In this document: piece after piece, positions 35,870-48,640 of the stretch
Layout of the letters: each line of letters begins with the position of its first letter
Position numbering within the stretch: the first letter of the stretch is position 1
NCBI RefSeq assembly: GCF_001625195.1
Contig: NC_054391.1
Span: forward strand, 6,149,157 to 6,213,156
Reading direction: 5' to 3'
DNA: 64,000 nt
Source of the DNA: Drechmeria coniospora
Taxonomy: Eukaryota; Ascomycota; Sordariomycetes; Hypocreales; Ophiocordycipitaceae
Made by a program: the position numbers and the translations under genes
The notes under the pieces: model-generated
Database searches by the model: none
The model's input: the letters and a program-made list of their open reading frames with translations, nothing else
What the model was told of the DNA's origin: nothing

Positions 35870-38062
35870 ATGGTCGCAGACTTCAGAAGAAATCTGCAGC
35901 GCGTCAAGCAGTTCGCTTGCAACTTCTTCGCCGCCTCGTCCACACCAGAGATGCCCGCATCCGCGCCAGGCACCACCGCTGACTCCGACGCCGCAAACTT
36001 TCCGAGCTCAGCAGCCGACGCCGGCATGAAGAGACCGGTGCCCGATGCCACGGATGCCGGCTCGCACCGTAGCGAGAGCAGTCTTAAGCGGTCGAGTCCC
36101 CACGACGACCATGCTGCCAACGACGAGGGAGGCGAGTGGCAAACCGTCAGGCGTCCCAACAAGAGGACCAAGAAGGCTCCGCGCCCCGGCAAGGGCTACC
36201 CAGCCCTTACCTTCTCCCAGTCCGCCCGGCTCAACAACAGAGTCAACCTGAACCAGATCCGCGACCTCGTCCTCTACGTCTTCGCCGACGGCCCTGCGCC
36301 TCAGTGGCTCAATGTCTCTCACCGGCCTCACTTCAGAAAGATGGTCACCGTCATGGTCCCGGGTCTCGAGGAGGCCATGTTCTCGGAAAAGGTCGACTTC
36401 GCAGCCTTTGACGACGTCGGTGGCAACCCCCCCACCATCATCACCTCACCTGACGACTACCTCCCCCGAACGCTCAGCAGGGAACGGCTTCCGGAGGCCC
36501 TGCAGCCGTTCGCCGACATGTTTCCCCATCTCTGGCCCGTCCGAACCCCGGGCGATGACAAGCACGCGAAAATGTTCTCCCCCCTGACTGCCTTCCTCAC
36601 CGCCCCGCTCCCCAAGGAGAAGACATCGAAGACTGGCAGCGTCAAGGCCGACGCAACACCCAACGGTTTCAAGGACAACCCGGCACGCATCACCGAGTTT
36701 CTTGCCTCGGCGGACGAGCTTGCCGACAACGGATTCGTCCTCCACCCGGCCTTGCTCCCCGAGGAGCAGCGAAAGAACTTTGTCGTTCCCGATGGCTGGG
36801 TCATGACCAACGTCGACAAGTTCGAGGATGGCGAAGTCCCGGAGAGTGAAGTTGAGCAGGGAGCTCGGCTAGCCGGACGCCAAGTCCTGGGATTGGACTG
36901 CGAGATGTGCATGACGGGGGAGAATGAATTTTCCCTGACGCGCATAAGCCTCGTCGACTTTGAAGGGGAAGTCATCATGGACGAGCTCGTCAAGCCCGAC
37001 AAGCCCATCACCGACTATGTCACTCGATTTTCCGGCATCAGCGAAGAAATGCTAGCGCCCGTCACCACAAACCTGCGTGATATCCAGCAGAAGCTTCTCA
37101 AGATTCTTCACCCGCGCACCATTCTCGTCGGCCACTCTCTCGAGTCCGATACCAAGGCGATGCAGCTGTCGCATCCGTTCATCGTCGACACCTCTCTCAT
37201 CTTCCCTCACCCTCGCGGACCTCCTCTGAAGCAATCTCTCAAATTCCTGGCCCAAAAGTACTTGACGACCGACATTCAGACCGGCGGCGATCGTGGCCAC
37301 AACAGCATCGAGGACGCCAAGACCTGCCTCGACCTCGTCGCCAAGAAATGCGCCAAGGGCATCCTCTGGGGCATCCCCGACAACCAGGGTGAGAATCTCT
37401 TTCGCCGCCTTGCGCGAGCCGGCACGGCCTACAAGGCCCAAGGAGGTGACTCCGCCAAGGGTGGTGCCGAGGTGGGCAAGACCAGTGCCGCCGTCGACTG
37501 GGGCAACCCCGACAAAGGTCCTGGAGCTGCAGCCACGCACCGATTTGGCTGCCAGTGCGACGATGAGGTGGCCGCCAGCATCATACGCTCCGTCCACGGC
37601 GACCCGGACGGCGAAACGGTTGCCGGTGGTGGTGTCGACTTCGTCTGGGCTCGTATGCGTGAGCTCGAGTTGCTGCGGGGCTGGTGGAACAGCAATCGCG
37701 CCGACAAGTCCAACAGCGACGGTGGCCCCCCCCAAGCGAAGGCTGCCGATGCTGGAGCCGAAGGCAGCGACTCGGAGGCACCCTCGTCCCTCGAGCATGG
37801 CCTCATCCGCCTCACGGAGCGCCTCACCCGCATCTACGAGTCCCTGCCGCCCTGCACCGCCTTCATCGTCTACAGTGGTTCTGGCGACCCTCGCGAGATG
37901 GCCCGACTGCAGCAGATGCAGAGCCAGTGGCGCAAGGAGTACAACACGCCCGGCAGCAAGTGGGACAACCTGAGCGTGCAGTGGACCGATGTCGAGGACC
38001 AGCTCCTGCGCAAGGCCGTCCAGAAGGCTCGCTCCGGCATCGGCTTCCTCACCGTTAAATGA
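35870..38062 (+). CDS. REX1: RNA exonuclease REX1 (DEDDh 3'-5' exonuclease)
   Basis: One intronless frame of 730 residues. REX1-type nuclear enzymes trim the 3' ends of 5S rRNA, tRNA and 5.8S precursors. The RNase-T/DEDDh exonuclease domain is at about residues 340-490. Exo I is LGLDCEMCMTG (near 343), with the Asp and Glu that bind metal. Exo II is ILVGHSLESD (near 420). Exo III is HNSIEDAKTCLDL (near 477), with the His and Asp of the DEDDh class. The N-terminal 340 residues hold a basic, probably nuclear-localising patch (RRPNKRTKKAPRPGKG, near 103) and a helical extension shared by fungal REX1. The C-terminal 240 residues contain an Ala/Ser-rich linker. All catalytic motifs are present. 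The start ATG lies in GTGCCATGG. Confidence 0.9.
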   Translation: MVADFRRNLQRVKQFACNFFAASSTPEMPASAPGTTADSDAANFPSSAADAGMKRPVPDATDAGSHRSESSLKRSSPHDDHAANDEGGEWQTVRRPNKRTKKAPRPGKGYPALTFSQSARLNNRVNLNQIRDLVLYVFADGPAPQWLNVSHRPHFRKMVTVMVPGLEEAMFSEKVDFAAFDDVGGNPPTIITSPDDYLPRTLSRERLPEALQPFADMFPHLWPVRTPGDDKHAKMFSPLTAFLTAPLPKEKTSKTGSVKADATPNGFKDNPARITEFLASADELADNGFVLHPALLPEEQRKNFVVPDGWVMTNVDKFEDGEVPESEVEQGARLAGRQVLGLDCEMCMTGENEFSLTRISLVDFEGEVIMDELVKPDKPITDYVTRFSGISEEMLAPVTTNLRDIQQKLLKILHPRTILVGHSLESDTKAMQLSHPFIVDTSLIFPHPRGPPLKQSLKFLAQKYLTTDIQTGGDRGHNSIEDAKTCLDLVAKKCAKGILWGIPDNQGENLFRRLARAGTAYKAQGGDSAKGGAEVGKTSAAVDWGNPDKGPGAAATHRFGCQCDDEVAASIIRSVHGDPDGETVAGGGVDFVWARMRELELLRGWWNSNRADKSNSDGGPPQAKAADAGAEGSDSEAPSSLEHGLIRLTERLTRIYESLPPCTAFIVYSGSGDPREMARLQQMQSQWRKEYNTPGSKWDNLSVQWTDVEDQLLRKAVQKARSGIGFLTVK

Positions 38063-38770
38063 GCATCGCTCTGGTGCTCGCTTTCGTGGGAAGAGATGCC
38101 GTTGGCTAGTCTCCCTGGCGACATGGATATGACAATCCGAGGCGGTTGATTAGCCGGCCTCTCAATTTGATGAACACGCTGGCGTGCGTATATGAACCTG
38201 CTTGGAAGTTATATCTGCCTTGGGGAGACACTCAAAGGTCAAGGTTGGTACGGGAGACAGCAGCAGCGCCCGCGTCGTTCGATGTGGCAGGCAATTGTCG
38301 GCACATTCGTGTACGGAGACAAGAGTCGCCTACAGGTTGCCGAAGACATGTAATAACATGTACGTACATTCAACGTTGAGGACATGGTACAACAATGTAT
38401 TTACCACTCGACGACGCAGTGTGGTACAGACGGCTGTATTGACACGCTCTCCTCCTGCGCGTCGCAGTGAACCATTATGCTGTTCCATATCCACACGAAA
38501 CCACTCGCATATATGAAACAAAATATCGAAACAAAATGCATCCAAACACTCGCCGCTGACAACGCTGGCTTTTGCTTTTCTTGACAAACCCAGGCCATGC
38601 AATGCCAAACTCCCAAAGAACCTGACAGCTGTACATTGTTCTCATTCTTTCGTCCACCATGTTCGCCTCGGGCAAAAGTATTAGTAATGAAGAGGCTCGA
38701 CAATCCAAAAGCTATGCATAAACCAAAAGAAAAGACAAAGAACGAAGTGAATGTATAGGACGGAGTATTA
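38063..38770. other. Tail-to-tail spacer (REX1 / TRP channel)
   Basis: 708 bp of 3' flanks of two convergent genes. Only isolated GTAC words occur (for example near 38311 and 38362). No gene is seen. Confidence 0.6.
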
Positions 38771-41700
38771 TCAAGCTCTGCGAGCCGTACTTCCACCCAT
38801 CAGCCTGGCCGAGCTCCCCAGCAGGTCTGTCGGTGATTCGGGCTCGAACGAACGAGCATTGTCGGGCGAGAATGGCTCATCATTGGGCGTCACACTGTCC
38901 CGACTGTTCTGGATATTGACATCGATGAAATTGGTGGCGAAATCCACTGACGAATTTGTCGACAAGCGTTTTTGAGACACAGCACTCTCAAACGGCAATG
39001 CAGATAGCCGGTACCGGCGGATCGAGTCGCCGTCGACGCTGCCATTGTTCCGCGACGGTCTGGAGTTGGATTCCACGATGCTGAGTGACGGTAGATAGCG
39101 GTGGTCCATTATCTGCGAGTTTCTCTTCGAGCTCTTTCGAGGTATCGCCGGTAGCGGCACATCGAGCCCGCCATCAAGCTCATCGGCTTGCCCCAACTCT
39201 CCCGTTGACTGCTCGCTTGCGATGTTTCGCTCCTCGGTTGCCGACGCCGGCTCCTCCGAACCAGATTCTGGCGGACCTTCACCACCCGTGAGCAAGTCGA
39301 CGGGGCGCTTCGGGGACGGTGTCGACTGAGGGACGTCATCATCCGAATCGATAGGGCCATTCCTCAAAACACCCATGGCGACAGGGATGCCCTCCGGCGG
39401 CGTCTCGTCCCCGAAGCCGCCATTTCGTACCATCGCGGTGGGCATTCTCGAGGATCGTACGACCTCGAAGCCCTTGCCCTTTTCTTTCGTCTTGCCGCCG
39501 AAGATGGTACGGAACCAGCCCGTTGCGGTGGCCACAGGCCCGGTGGGGTCGGCCGGTCCCGTACCAAGCCTTCGGCCAGGGCCTTCCGAGTTCAAGGCCG
39601 GGCCTCGGACACCGTAATAAAAGTCGACTTCGCGTGTCGAGTAGTCGGGGCGGTTCGCCGGAAGGTTCATTATTGCGTTTGGCACTTTCGGCTCGTTCGA
39701 TGGCGGCGGGGTCGGCCCCCTGGGCATCTCATCCGAGGACCTTGCGGCGTCTTGAACGACCTGTTTCGAATGAGTCGAAACAGGCGGCGCGTCAGAGGAC
39801 TCCGAGTCACGAAAGTTGTCGCGCCGCCGGCGTGGTGGCCGGTAGAAAGGATCAGTATTCTCCATGCCCAGATGGGAGAGGACGTGTCGTGCCGAGGTTG
39901 GGGATCCAACGAAGGAAAAGGTGCTCGAATCGCCGGGGGTGCCGGGCATGTAGGAAGTGGGCGTGTCGAGGGCTCGGTGAGGATTCGAGTACGCATCGCT
40001 GTAGTCGAGCGCCGAGCTGCTCTTGTGCCGGTGGTGGACGACGACGGCGTCGAGGCTGGCCACCGATCCGGAGCGAACCCTGCCGCCCGGCATCACGTAG
40101 CCGGACCGGTGGCCCTCTTCGGCGTCCAGCATGGCCGCCGTCGATAGCTGACTGACCCTCGACGGGCCCGCCGCACGGTGGATCTCCCGTCGCGACAGCT
40201 GGCGCATGCCAAAGATCTTGGAGAGCCCGCCTCGCGTCAGGCCTGTGACATTATCTCCGCCGGCGCCGAGCATGCGGGCGATGACCTCGATGAGAGTCCT
40301 CAGGGCGCTCAGGAAGAAGCCAAGTATCAGGACGCCACCGTGGATCAGGAGGATGGCGTACCCGATCCATCCCTTGGGGCCTTCGGTGACGCCCAGGGTC
40401 GGCACGAAGGCGACCATGAGCAGGATGGTGACGGCTCGAAGGACGGCGAAGAGGGTATGGTAGGCGTTCATCGACGTCGGGGAGCTGAAAGGGCGGAACG
40501 CATGCAGGGTGAAGATCTGCAGGACCTCGCAGATGGCGAGCATGACGATCTGGGAAACGCCGCTCGTCTGAACGGCGCCGATGGCGATGCCGCGGATGAA
40601 ATTGAGCAGGATGGGAATGAGGGCAAAGGCGGCAACCTCATCAGCGTACGTGTTATACAAGGGACCGTAGCGGAGGACGGTGGGCAGGTCGTCGAAGAGG
40701 ACCGACTTTGGTCGTGTCCGGATGATGAGCAACAGGATCCAGACGGCACAGCCGATGAGGATCAGCAGGGTGAGGGCGGCGAGGGCGACGATGTATGCGG
40801 GGGATTCTCCGGCGATGAATAGCTGGAAAGTCGAGAGGGCGACGATGGGCATCAGCATGTAGTTGAAGACTATGCGGACGACGTTTCCGACGCTAAAGGG
40901 GATGTTCTTGGCTCGCAGGTCCTCCTCGGCAATGTTGTTGATCCTGCGCCAGAGCCACTGGACGAGGAAGCCGGCCTGGAAGAGGACGAAGACGCCGGCA
41001 ATGATGACGCACAGCCAAACCATCATGCCGGGCCAGATGTCGGCGCTCTCGGCCATGCCTATCAACTGGCCGAGCTCGTGAAGGCCATAGCCGTCGGTGA
41101 CGTTGGTGACGTAGATGCCGTCGACGAGGCTCTGCCAGGACGGCGCGTTCGTGACGAGGCTTTCGTTGAACATGAGGGCGGACCAGCCGACCTGGCTCAC
41201 GACTGGCTGATAGTAGCCAGGATAGCTGAGGGACAGGCCGCCGGTGAGGGCGATGAACTGGATATACTGCAAGCAGTCGCCGAAGCCGGGGGTGATGAGC
41301 CTCAAGAGGTCGGCATCTCGGCCGTAGTTGGAGGACCAGTGGAAGATGTTGGTGGTTCCCCAGGGGCTGAGAATTGCGGCGAAGAGGACGGCGAAGCCGG
41401 AGAGGAGAAGGACGAGGAGCGGGAGAAACTTGAGGATCCAGGATGTGCCGCCCAAGTCGGGGGTGATGGTAGCCGACATGCACCCGATGTTTGTCGCCTT
41501 GGCGTCGCCGTAAATGATGAGGATGGTGGGGGCGAAGGAAGCAAAGGCATAGGGCGCGTTGAAGTTGTGACTTATATTGACCGAGGGAAGGCCATCCGGG
41601 GAGTAGCTGCGAGTTCTCCGGTCAGCGAGGGCGCGTGATACGCTGGAGGGATGCAGGCATCATTGTCAGCGAGGAACTGGACGTACCGATCTGGGAGGAA

Positions 41701-42126
41701 TGTCGGGGCCAGCGGGCAGGTCCCGTTCACCAAGCCCTCGTGGCAGAAATTATTGGCGAGATGCCAGGGCTCGTAGGAAAGAACGTTGACACGCGAATAC
41801 AGCGTTGTCGCCTTCAACTTGTCCGCGTTGGGGTCGGCCGTCTCGATGATCTTGCCGTTGGTCTCGTCCGCGTTCTTCCAGTAGGTGTCGTTCGGCGGAG
41901 GCAGGACGGCTTGGTTCTGCGAGCCCTCGACGTCGCCCCAAACGATCAGCTGGAGGTTGTGGCTGCTGTGGAGGGTGTCGAACTTGGCATCAGCGAACTT
42001 GGGCATCCATTGCAGCGGCTTGGGCTCGTTCGTCCGGTACGACTCGGCGAGGCAGTTTGTCACGTCGATGCGGACGGCGGCCACGGGCGAGGCGAAGACG
42101 AAGAGTAGGACGGCGAGCAGAGTCAT
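38771..42126 (-). CDS. TRP-like ion channel / flavin-carrier (FLC) family membrane protein
   Basis: Minus-strand exons 41687-42126 and 38771-41606 give 1091 residues. The 80-bp intron has a GTACGT donor and its removal gives DRYSPDGLPSVNISHNF, restoring the domain. Layout: a signal peptide (about 1-19, MTLLAVLLFVFASPVAAVR); a lumenal/extracellular ML-like domain typical of fungal TRP proteins (about 20-200, several Cys and N-glycosylation sites such as NGT and NIS); a transmembrane core of about nine hydrophobic segments (about 200-620); and a cytosolic tail of nearly 500 residues, rich in Ser, Pro and charged residues. Relatives in yeasts are implicated in calcium release, cell-wall integrity and FAD transport into the ER. 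An in-frame ATG at 42294 would add 56 basic residues before the signal peptide, so 42126 is preferred. Confidence 0.88.
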
Positions 42127-45082
42127 GGTGGCGAGGGAGGAGAGATGGAAGCATTTCCTACGTCGTCGGATCCATCGGCCCGCCTTCACGACGGTCGCCT
42201 TGGTGGACGGGCCCTTGCTCCGACAGACGATTCTTGTCGTAGCCGCCGGACTCGATGGTTGGCCACGGCGCTCGCCACCACAAATCGGACGCATCGTCAG
42301 CCGTCAAGGGAAACAATCTCAAAAGCGGTTCATGGTTGGGGATGCCGGCTGCCGTTCGGCTATCAAGGCTGGGCCAAGTAGCGAGCGGATGATGAATGAC
42401 GGAGGGTGATGGGTGGTGGGTGGATGATGGGGTGGATGGATGGATGGGTGGGTGGATGGATGGATGGATGGACGGGCGGATGGGCGGGCGGATAGATCGA
42501 TGGATGGATGGATCGATGGACGTCTGTCCGCCTTGGGCGAGATGGCAAAGGGTCGGTCAAGGCCGCTAGACGGGGCGAGGATGGATATATAATGAGATAT
42601 CAAAGGAAGAGGAAGGAAAAGTGTGGTTGAAAGAAGCGGCGACGACGACGACGGGGGGGCCAGCAAGGCAGAGAATATGTGCGGCGAGAAAAGGACGAAA
42701 AGGAAAATACACGAGCAAGGCGTGGTGGCGTCGTCAACGAGCTGGAGCTGGCGTTGGTGTGGGTTGGTGGGAACCGGCTGGAAAGCATCTGGCAGTCTGG
42801 CGGGCTTTCCCCTTCCTGGGATCAGAGGAGGAGAATCAGGGTAGGGGTGGATGGATCAGGTAATGTTCAGCAACAGCGAAGTGGTGCTCCGTACCGCCGC
42901 TGCGCGCGCAAGAATGAATACGGCGCTCCGAACCGTGGTTTGGGGGGATGGCTGACAGCACTCTTGTCGGCCCAGCGCGCCACGGGTCTTGCAAAGTTTC
43001 AGGGCCTCAGCGGCCTGCATCCCTAGCATTTTCGGCCACCGACGTGTGCCGTTGCAGAGAGAGCCCGGCACGCTAGCGTCAAATGGGCAAGATGTCTCAG
43101 CGCCTGGCCTGCGTGCCCCGCCCGGGTTGCTCGTTGGAATACCGTGTGCCGCCTGGATGTACCTATACGGACACCTGGAGGTAGTATTACTCACGCTAGT
43201 ATTAGCGATTAGCACCCAGTAATAGTACAGAGTACGGAGTACTTGCAACTTAATCGGCACCGACTCGTCGTGGTCGCGCGATTCGCGTTCGCGTGAGGAC
43301 ACCTAGCTTAAGAACTTGGTGCGTGCGCGTACCTTTAAATAGTATCAAGGTGGCAGTGCTGCCGTGGCACAACAACCACGAGCCGTCCATGCTTGCTTGC
43401 ATCTACCGACGTGATTGACTGTACCTTACAGTACATTGCGCCCGAGTACATTTGCTCGTGCTCGCACGCACACTTCCATTCTTGGTACCTACCTAGTGTG
43501 TACTCGTGAGTCGTGGCCGGCAGGCTGGCAACCCATCGCTTGCCTCCGTATTCTCGCAACCGATGCCCTCATCATCCGCCCTCCCGACAGTAGGAAGAGT
43601 TACCGCGCCAATCTCACAGCATGCCGAGGCTATCCATGTCTGCAAAATAAGCACGAACGCGGTTGCGAAACCGGGCACGATTTTCGAATCTATGGGATCT
43701 CGTACGAATGGATAAGATGTCCGAAATACGGTGTGGCGGGCGAAAATGCACTTGCGGGTGTACTTGTGGGTGTTTGCACGGAGTATTCCGTACTTGTACC
43801 TACTTGGGTAACTGTCCATTCCCACATGCTTGCACAGGCATCAGGCACGGGATAAGTATTAACACGTACATGCATGTACTCGAGATGTGGTTGTATACTT
43901 ACTCCGTGCTAAGTATGAACTTGTACTCCGTAATACGGAGTATGATGTGCCATATCAACGTACTTATTATCGGGTCCGAGTGGGTTCTTGTGCAGTACAT
44001 GACCTCCGCACACATAATATACTGTAAGTACAGCATGTAAGTACAACAACTTGTACGGAGGACAACCACACCTACAACGTAATTACAACTACGCCAAACA
44101 CGTTCATGTACAACTTGTAGTACAACTACATGTACTGTACTCACAGTACAGTACTTATTTGTGCCCACATGTACTTGTTAGTAAGTTCATCTATTCCTGC
44201 ACTCCGTGCGGAGTGAATAGGTGTCGTATGGTATTCCCCTGAATGAGCATCTACTGTACTCCGTACATGAGTATATTTACATGTAAGAAAGTGCCGTTAC
44301 TTGCATTGCATAGCAGTTCCGAGGGTTCGTCCCCAACTTCAGTCATTGTCACTCTCCCTCTGCGGTTTCCGGCAGTTGTTCGGCCAAGAGCAGTTGGCAA
44401 AGTGCACTCGCAAGACAACCGGAATAGAAGCCACGCTCCGTCCTCCGTCGCCGTACCCGCACATCGTCGTTTCAGCTCCTGGGTGTAATCTCCATTGTGC
44501 TCCGTGCAGTAAACGTACTGTACACTTACATGGCTTGTCCCGTGCCCCCCGCAGCCCGATGGAACTGGACCTGGCACACTGTAGCCGTACCACTTGCCAC
44601 CACATCCGTGTGCGTCTACCAGCAGGTAGACGGAGTATTGCCCCAGCAGCGATGCGTTCGTGTTCATGAACTCCGCACAGTCTGTCACGCACTCGTACGA
44701 GTTCGCCCCCCCATTCTAGCCCTTGAAGCTTTCTACTGGGCAACGTTGACTAATTTAAGCTTGACGAACCCTTGGTAGGCCAGCCGTATATCTCGTCTGC
44801 TCGCTGAAAGCTGCTGCACGGCCACGGCCAGAACATCCAGCGCAGCGATTGCTGCACAACTTCATAGAATCCCAAGGGCGTGTGCATGCGTGTACTGATT
44901 TCAACAAAAGCCATTTCGGGCCGCATGAAGCATCCATGGCTCCTGCTCCGAGCTCGTACCAATCCTCGAGCCTTGGTCCACCCAAGCAATGCCGAATCAT
45001 GTCTTGGATAGCTCTGGATTGATTCGCAGCTGCACCGTCTTCACTTGGAAGCAAGTACTGCATGTGCGTGTACTCTGCACAT
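42127..45082. other. Long spacer with GGAT microsatellite and GTAC block
   Basis: The TRP promoter side comes first, with a GGAT/GGGT microsatellite at 42401-42520. DNA from 42600 to 43190 is ordinary. GTAC words are dense from about 43200 to 44300 (for example near 43930 and 44200). From 44300 to 45080 the sequence is mixed; a Cys-containing minus-strand frame at about 44520-44700 ends at a GTAAGT but cannot be tied to a gene. No intact gene is seen. Confidence 0.55.
42401..42520. repeat. GGAT/GGGT-type microsatellite
   Basis: An imperfect tetranucleotide array (mainly GGAT on the plus strand, with GGGT, GGGC and CGAT variants) about 280-390 bp upstream of the TRP start. Polymorphism between strains is likely. 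A regulatory role is not shown. Confidence 0.9.
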
Positions 45083-46200
45083 TCACATACATGGATAAAA
45101 TATTGCCTCGTTAGCAAAAACTACATCATCTTTTAGCGGCGAGACATTCATGTCATAGCTTCGGGGTGGACAAGTCATGTTGAGCTGGAAGAAGGGGACA
45201 GCTTCAAACTTTGGGTACCCTGCAGCAACGAGGGTGTCGGAAAGTTGGGACTTGAGACTGTTGGCAAGTTACTTCGCCAATCGTCAAGTGGCCGAAATGG
45301 GTCTGCCAGCGACTGACACAAACACTCCCGTGCCCTTGATGGCTTCCAGATCGCAGTCTCGCCTTGGGAAAAACGCATCGAGCGTAAAACTGGCGGTATC
45401 TGGCCGGAGCCTAGCTTGAATGCAGGAGGCGGCCACGCCAGCGCCGAAGACTTGGAGGACTGCGTCGCAAACGGTTGGTGTTCGGCTTGGTGCGTACGAC
45501 AAGGACCTCGCTGTGCCACCCATCACCTTGAACGTCAGCTTGATGTATGAACGGGCCAGAACATAATCTTTCAGGCGACATTTCATCTTTTGCATAGTTT
45601 TATGTTTCTCCTCGAGCAAGAGCTGTTTCCGTGGCGGCATGTTCCCGAACAAGTGAGTGACATGAACCGCGGTGCCCACGGGCGCCGAGACGGATCGTTT
45701 GTCTTGAACGCCGCCGACTCCAAACCGGAGGTGCACTCAGGAAGCGCAGGTAGCGCGAGACCCCTCTGCGGTGATGGAAATGGAAGCAAGTGAACTGACA
45801 GTGGCCAAGGCTTCTCCGCGAAACCTCACCGTCTTGCAATTGTTGGTCTGGAGCTCCACGATGCTCGTCAGCTTGCTTGTATGCGCCCTTCGACCTGACA
45901 AATCAAAGTACTCGGCGGCGATTCCGTGCCCATTGTTGCAAACCGGAATATTCTCCAGTGAATCGGGAGATACGGTAACGGTGACGTTAATCGAGGTGGC
46001 CCCGGCATTAACGGCATTGTCAATAAACTCCTGGACAAGGTCGCATGGCGTCGTGATATTCACAGAAGCCCCGAGCAGACGAACTGTCTGCTAGGGAAGG
46101 GCACGTATTGGTATGGCGACAGATGTGACGCAGATGAGTTATCGAAATGTACGTGCAACGAATGATACGGTAGCGTAATTTCAGCAACGGTATACAGCAT
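45083..46200 (-). pseudogene. Broken MutL-family mismatch repair gene (PMS1/MLH2-like N-terminal part)
   Basis: On the minus strand one frame carries the N-terminal half of a MutL protein: LVQEFIDNAVNAGATSINV (GHKL motif I), NNGHGI, AHTSKL, RFRGEALATVSS, VGTAVHVTHLFGNMPPRK, VAGRPISA and SYDMNVSPLKDD. These follow the family order and spacing. The frame is interrupted by three stops: TGA at 45737-45739, TGA at 45284-45286 and TAA at 45269-45271. Coding similarity continues in the same frame after each, down to a final TGA at 45083. The usual DNG of the ATP/magnesium site reads NNG, so catalysis would be lost even without the stops. The C-terminal endonuclease/dimerisation half is absent. A first short exon from ATG 46200 (MLYTVAEITLP), spliced to position 46105 or so at TTCCCTAG, is plausible but uncertain. 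Splicing around the first TGA is conceivable; around the other two it is not attractive. Confidence 0.8.
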
Positions 46201-47365
46201 GTGGGTTGACGATGCTGATGTGAGAAAGAAAGCCTCTCCCTGAAGCTGTCATGAAAAGTGTTCATGTGCTATGACCGCTTTCACCTTCTAGCATCGCAAC
46301 ATGAGGAAGGCACCGACACTAGCCACCGGTCACTGGTGAGAGCTCTAGTGACACAGTTCGCTGCGGAAGGCGCAGACGAGAGTGGCGAAGGCCACTGCAC
46401 GTGCGTGGTATACGAATAGGGCGACCAAGAACCTCAGCTTTCCGTTCCCCTAAAGTGCCTACTGGCTGACTGCGATCCTACCTTGGTACTTACCTAGTAG
46501 GACTAGGTATAAACACGTATCCCACGTTCGAGTTTCTCGACTATCTCGGAAGCTTCGGCTCAGTCGCAAGTTTGCAAGTCGTCCAACAGCGCCGAGAATA
46601 GCCGTCGGGTTGAAGGTATCGGTGCAGCGGATTGGTGCAGCGGATTGGTGCAGCGGATTGGTGCAGCGGGGTATTAGTTCTTCATTGAGATAATTCCTAT
46701 TTGCACAGACCTAAACCACTATTTGCAGTGTATTCCCCAGCTTGTGAACATACTTGCGCTGCGTTCTGCACTCCGTAGACACGTGCTGAATAAATAATTG
46801 CAGAAAGGCTTGCGCAGGAATGGTAGCTGGTACGCAGGGCTTGGTACTTTGTTTGTGTCCATACCAGTCTACTGTACTCCGTAAGTACTTGATAATTACA
46901 CCGTATACTTGCAATCAAGTAAGTACTTACTTTATTTTACACACTCACTCCCTTTCACACCAGCTCCCTCACGTCGAGACCACTCGCAACGGCGGCCTCG
47001 CTCTCCCCTTCGCAATACTTGGCATCGCCAGGCACTACATCTGCAAGCAGCTGTGCAACTACTTACATGCGGGCGTGACACTTGGCCGAAATCATTCTTC
47101 TTGGCATATTCTCTTGTATTTGGATTTCGGTTGCGCAAGCATTAACTGCCTGCTATTGTCCCATGCATAGGTTCTAATGTACTTACTGTAGGCAAGCCTG
47201 CTGCCATAGCGGGTACTGGTGACGAAAAAAAGACAGAAGCTGCAAATAGACATTGCCTACCTTGCCAAGTAGCAATACGCTGCTGCGGACCGCATCGCCC
47301 ACACCTCTCATGCGTCAACAACAGCACATGAATCTTCTGAGCCAAACGTCGACGTAGCAAGCAAC
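46201..47365. other. Divergent spacer before RIB4
   Basis: It contains a 13-bp tandem array at 46621-46669, scattered GTAC words (about 46870-46930) and the promoter of RIB4. No gene is seen. Part of it is the former 5' side of the MutL relic. Confidence 0.55.
46621..46669. repeat. 13-bp tandem repeat (GGTGCAGCGGATT)
   Basis: 3.8 perfect head-to-tail copies of GGTGCAGCGGATT. Perfect identity suggests recent expansion. The array is about 700 bp upstream of RIB4 and 420 bp from the MutL relic. Confidence 0.95.
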
Positions 47366-48078
<713 letters not shown>

Positions 48079-48640
48079 CGATATCACACGACTATCGATT
48101 GCGTCCGTCGAGTCTGCACTCACATGTCGCCTTCTCCGTCTCTGTCGCGGGCATCGAGCTGGGTACCGCAGCCGCTGTGTAGGGAGGCAAACGATGGAAG
48201 CAGAAGGCGTCACCGGCCTGTGGGAGACCAACATATCGGTAGCACGAAGCCGTGACATCAAATGTCAAGGTGACGGCCATGAACTCTTGAAATATCGTCC
48301 AACCCCATCATCCAATTACCTAGTCAGCTGGCGGCTGCGACCATCTTCATCATGCCCCCTCGTAGCAACACGTGCAGCAACTCAAATCCATTGTCAGGCC
48401 ATTAAATATCCATCGCATATGTGCCTGCTGACGCCCAAGTCGAAAGAGATATCTAGCTCAAGGATGTCGTGACTTTTCGGTTTGGAACACCGGGATGTCC
48501 CAAGATACAAGATACCGTGGAAAAATAATAAAAAGTAAAATAGAGAGAGAGAAGAGAGAAGAGAGGGAAAGGATATGCAGAGCGAAGCCTCGACCGATAT
48601 GACAACAATGCATTGGAAATCAACATGATCCCGTCCCAAA
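48079..48640. other. Tail-to-tail spacer (RIB4 / low-complexity gene)
   Basis: 562 bp of 3' flanks. An AG-rich stretch (GAGAGAGAGAAGAGAG) lies near 48542-48560. No GTAC block and no gene. Confidence 0.6.

Noticed and set aside
42127..42294. Alternative upstream start (ATG at 42294) for the TRP channel
   Set aside because: It is in frame but would place a clean signal peptide at residue 57, behind a basic stretch. The start at 42126 puts the signal peptide at the N-terminus.
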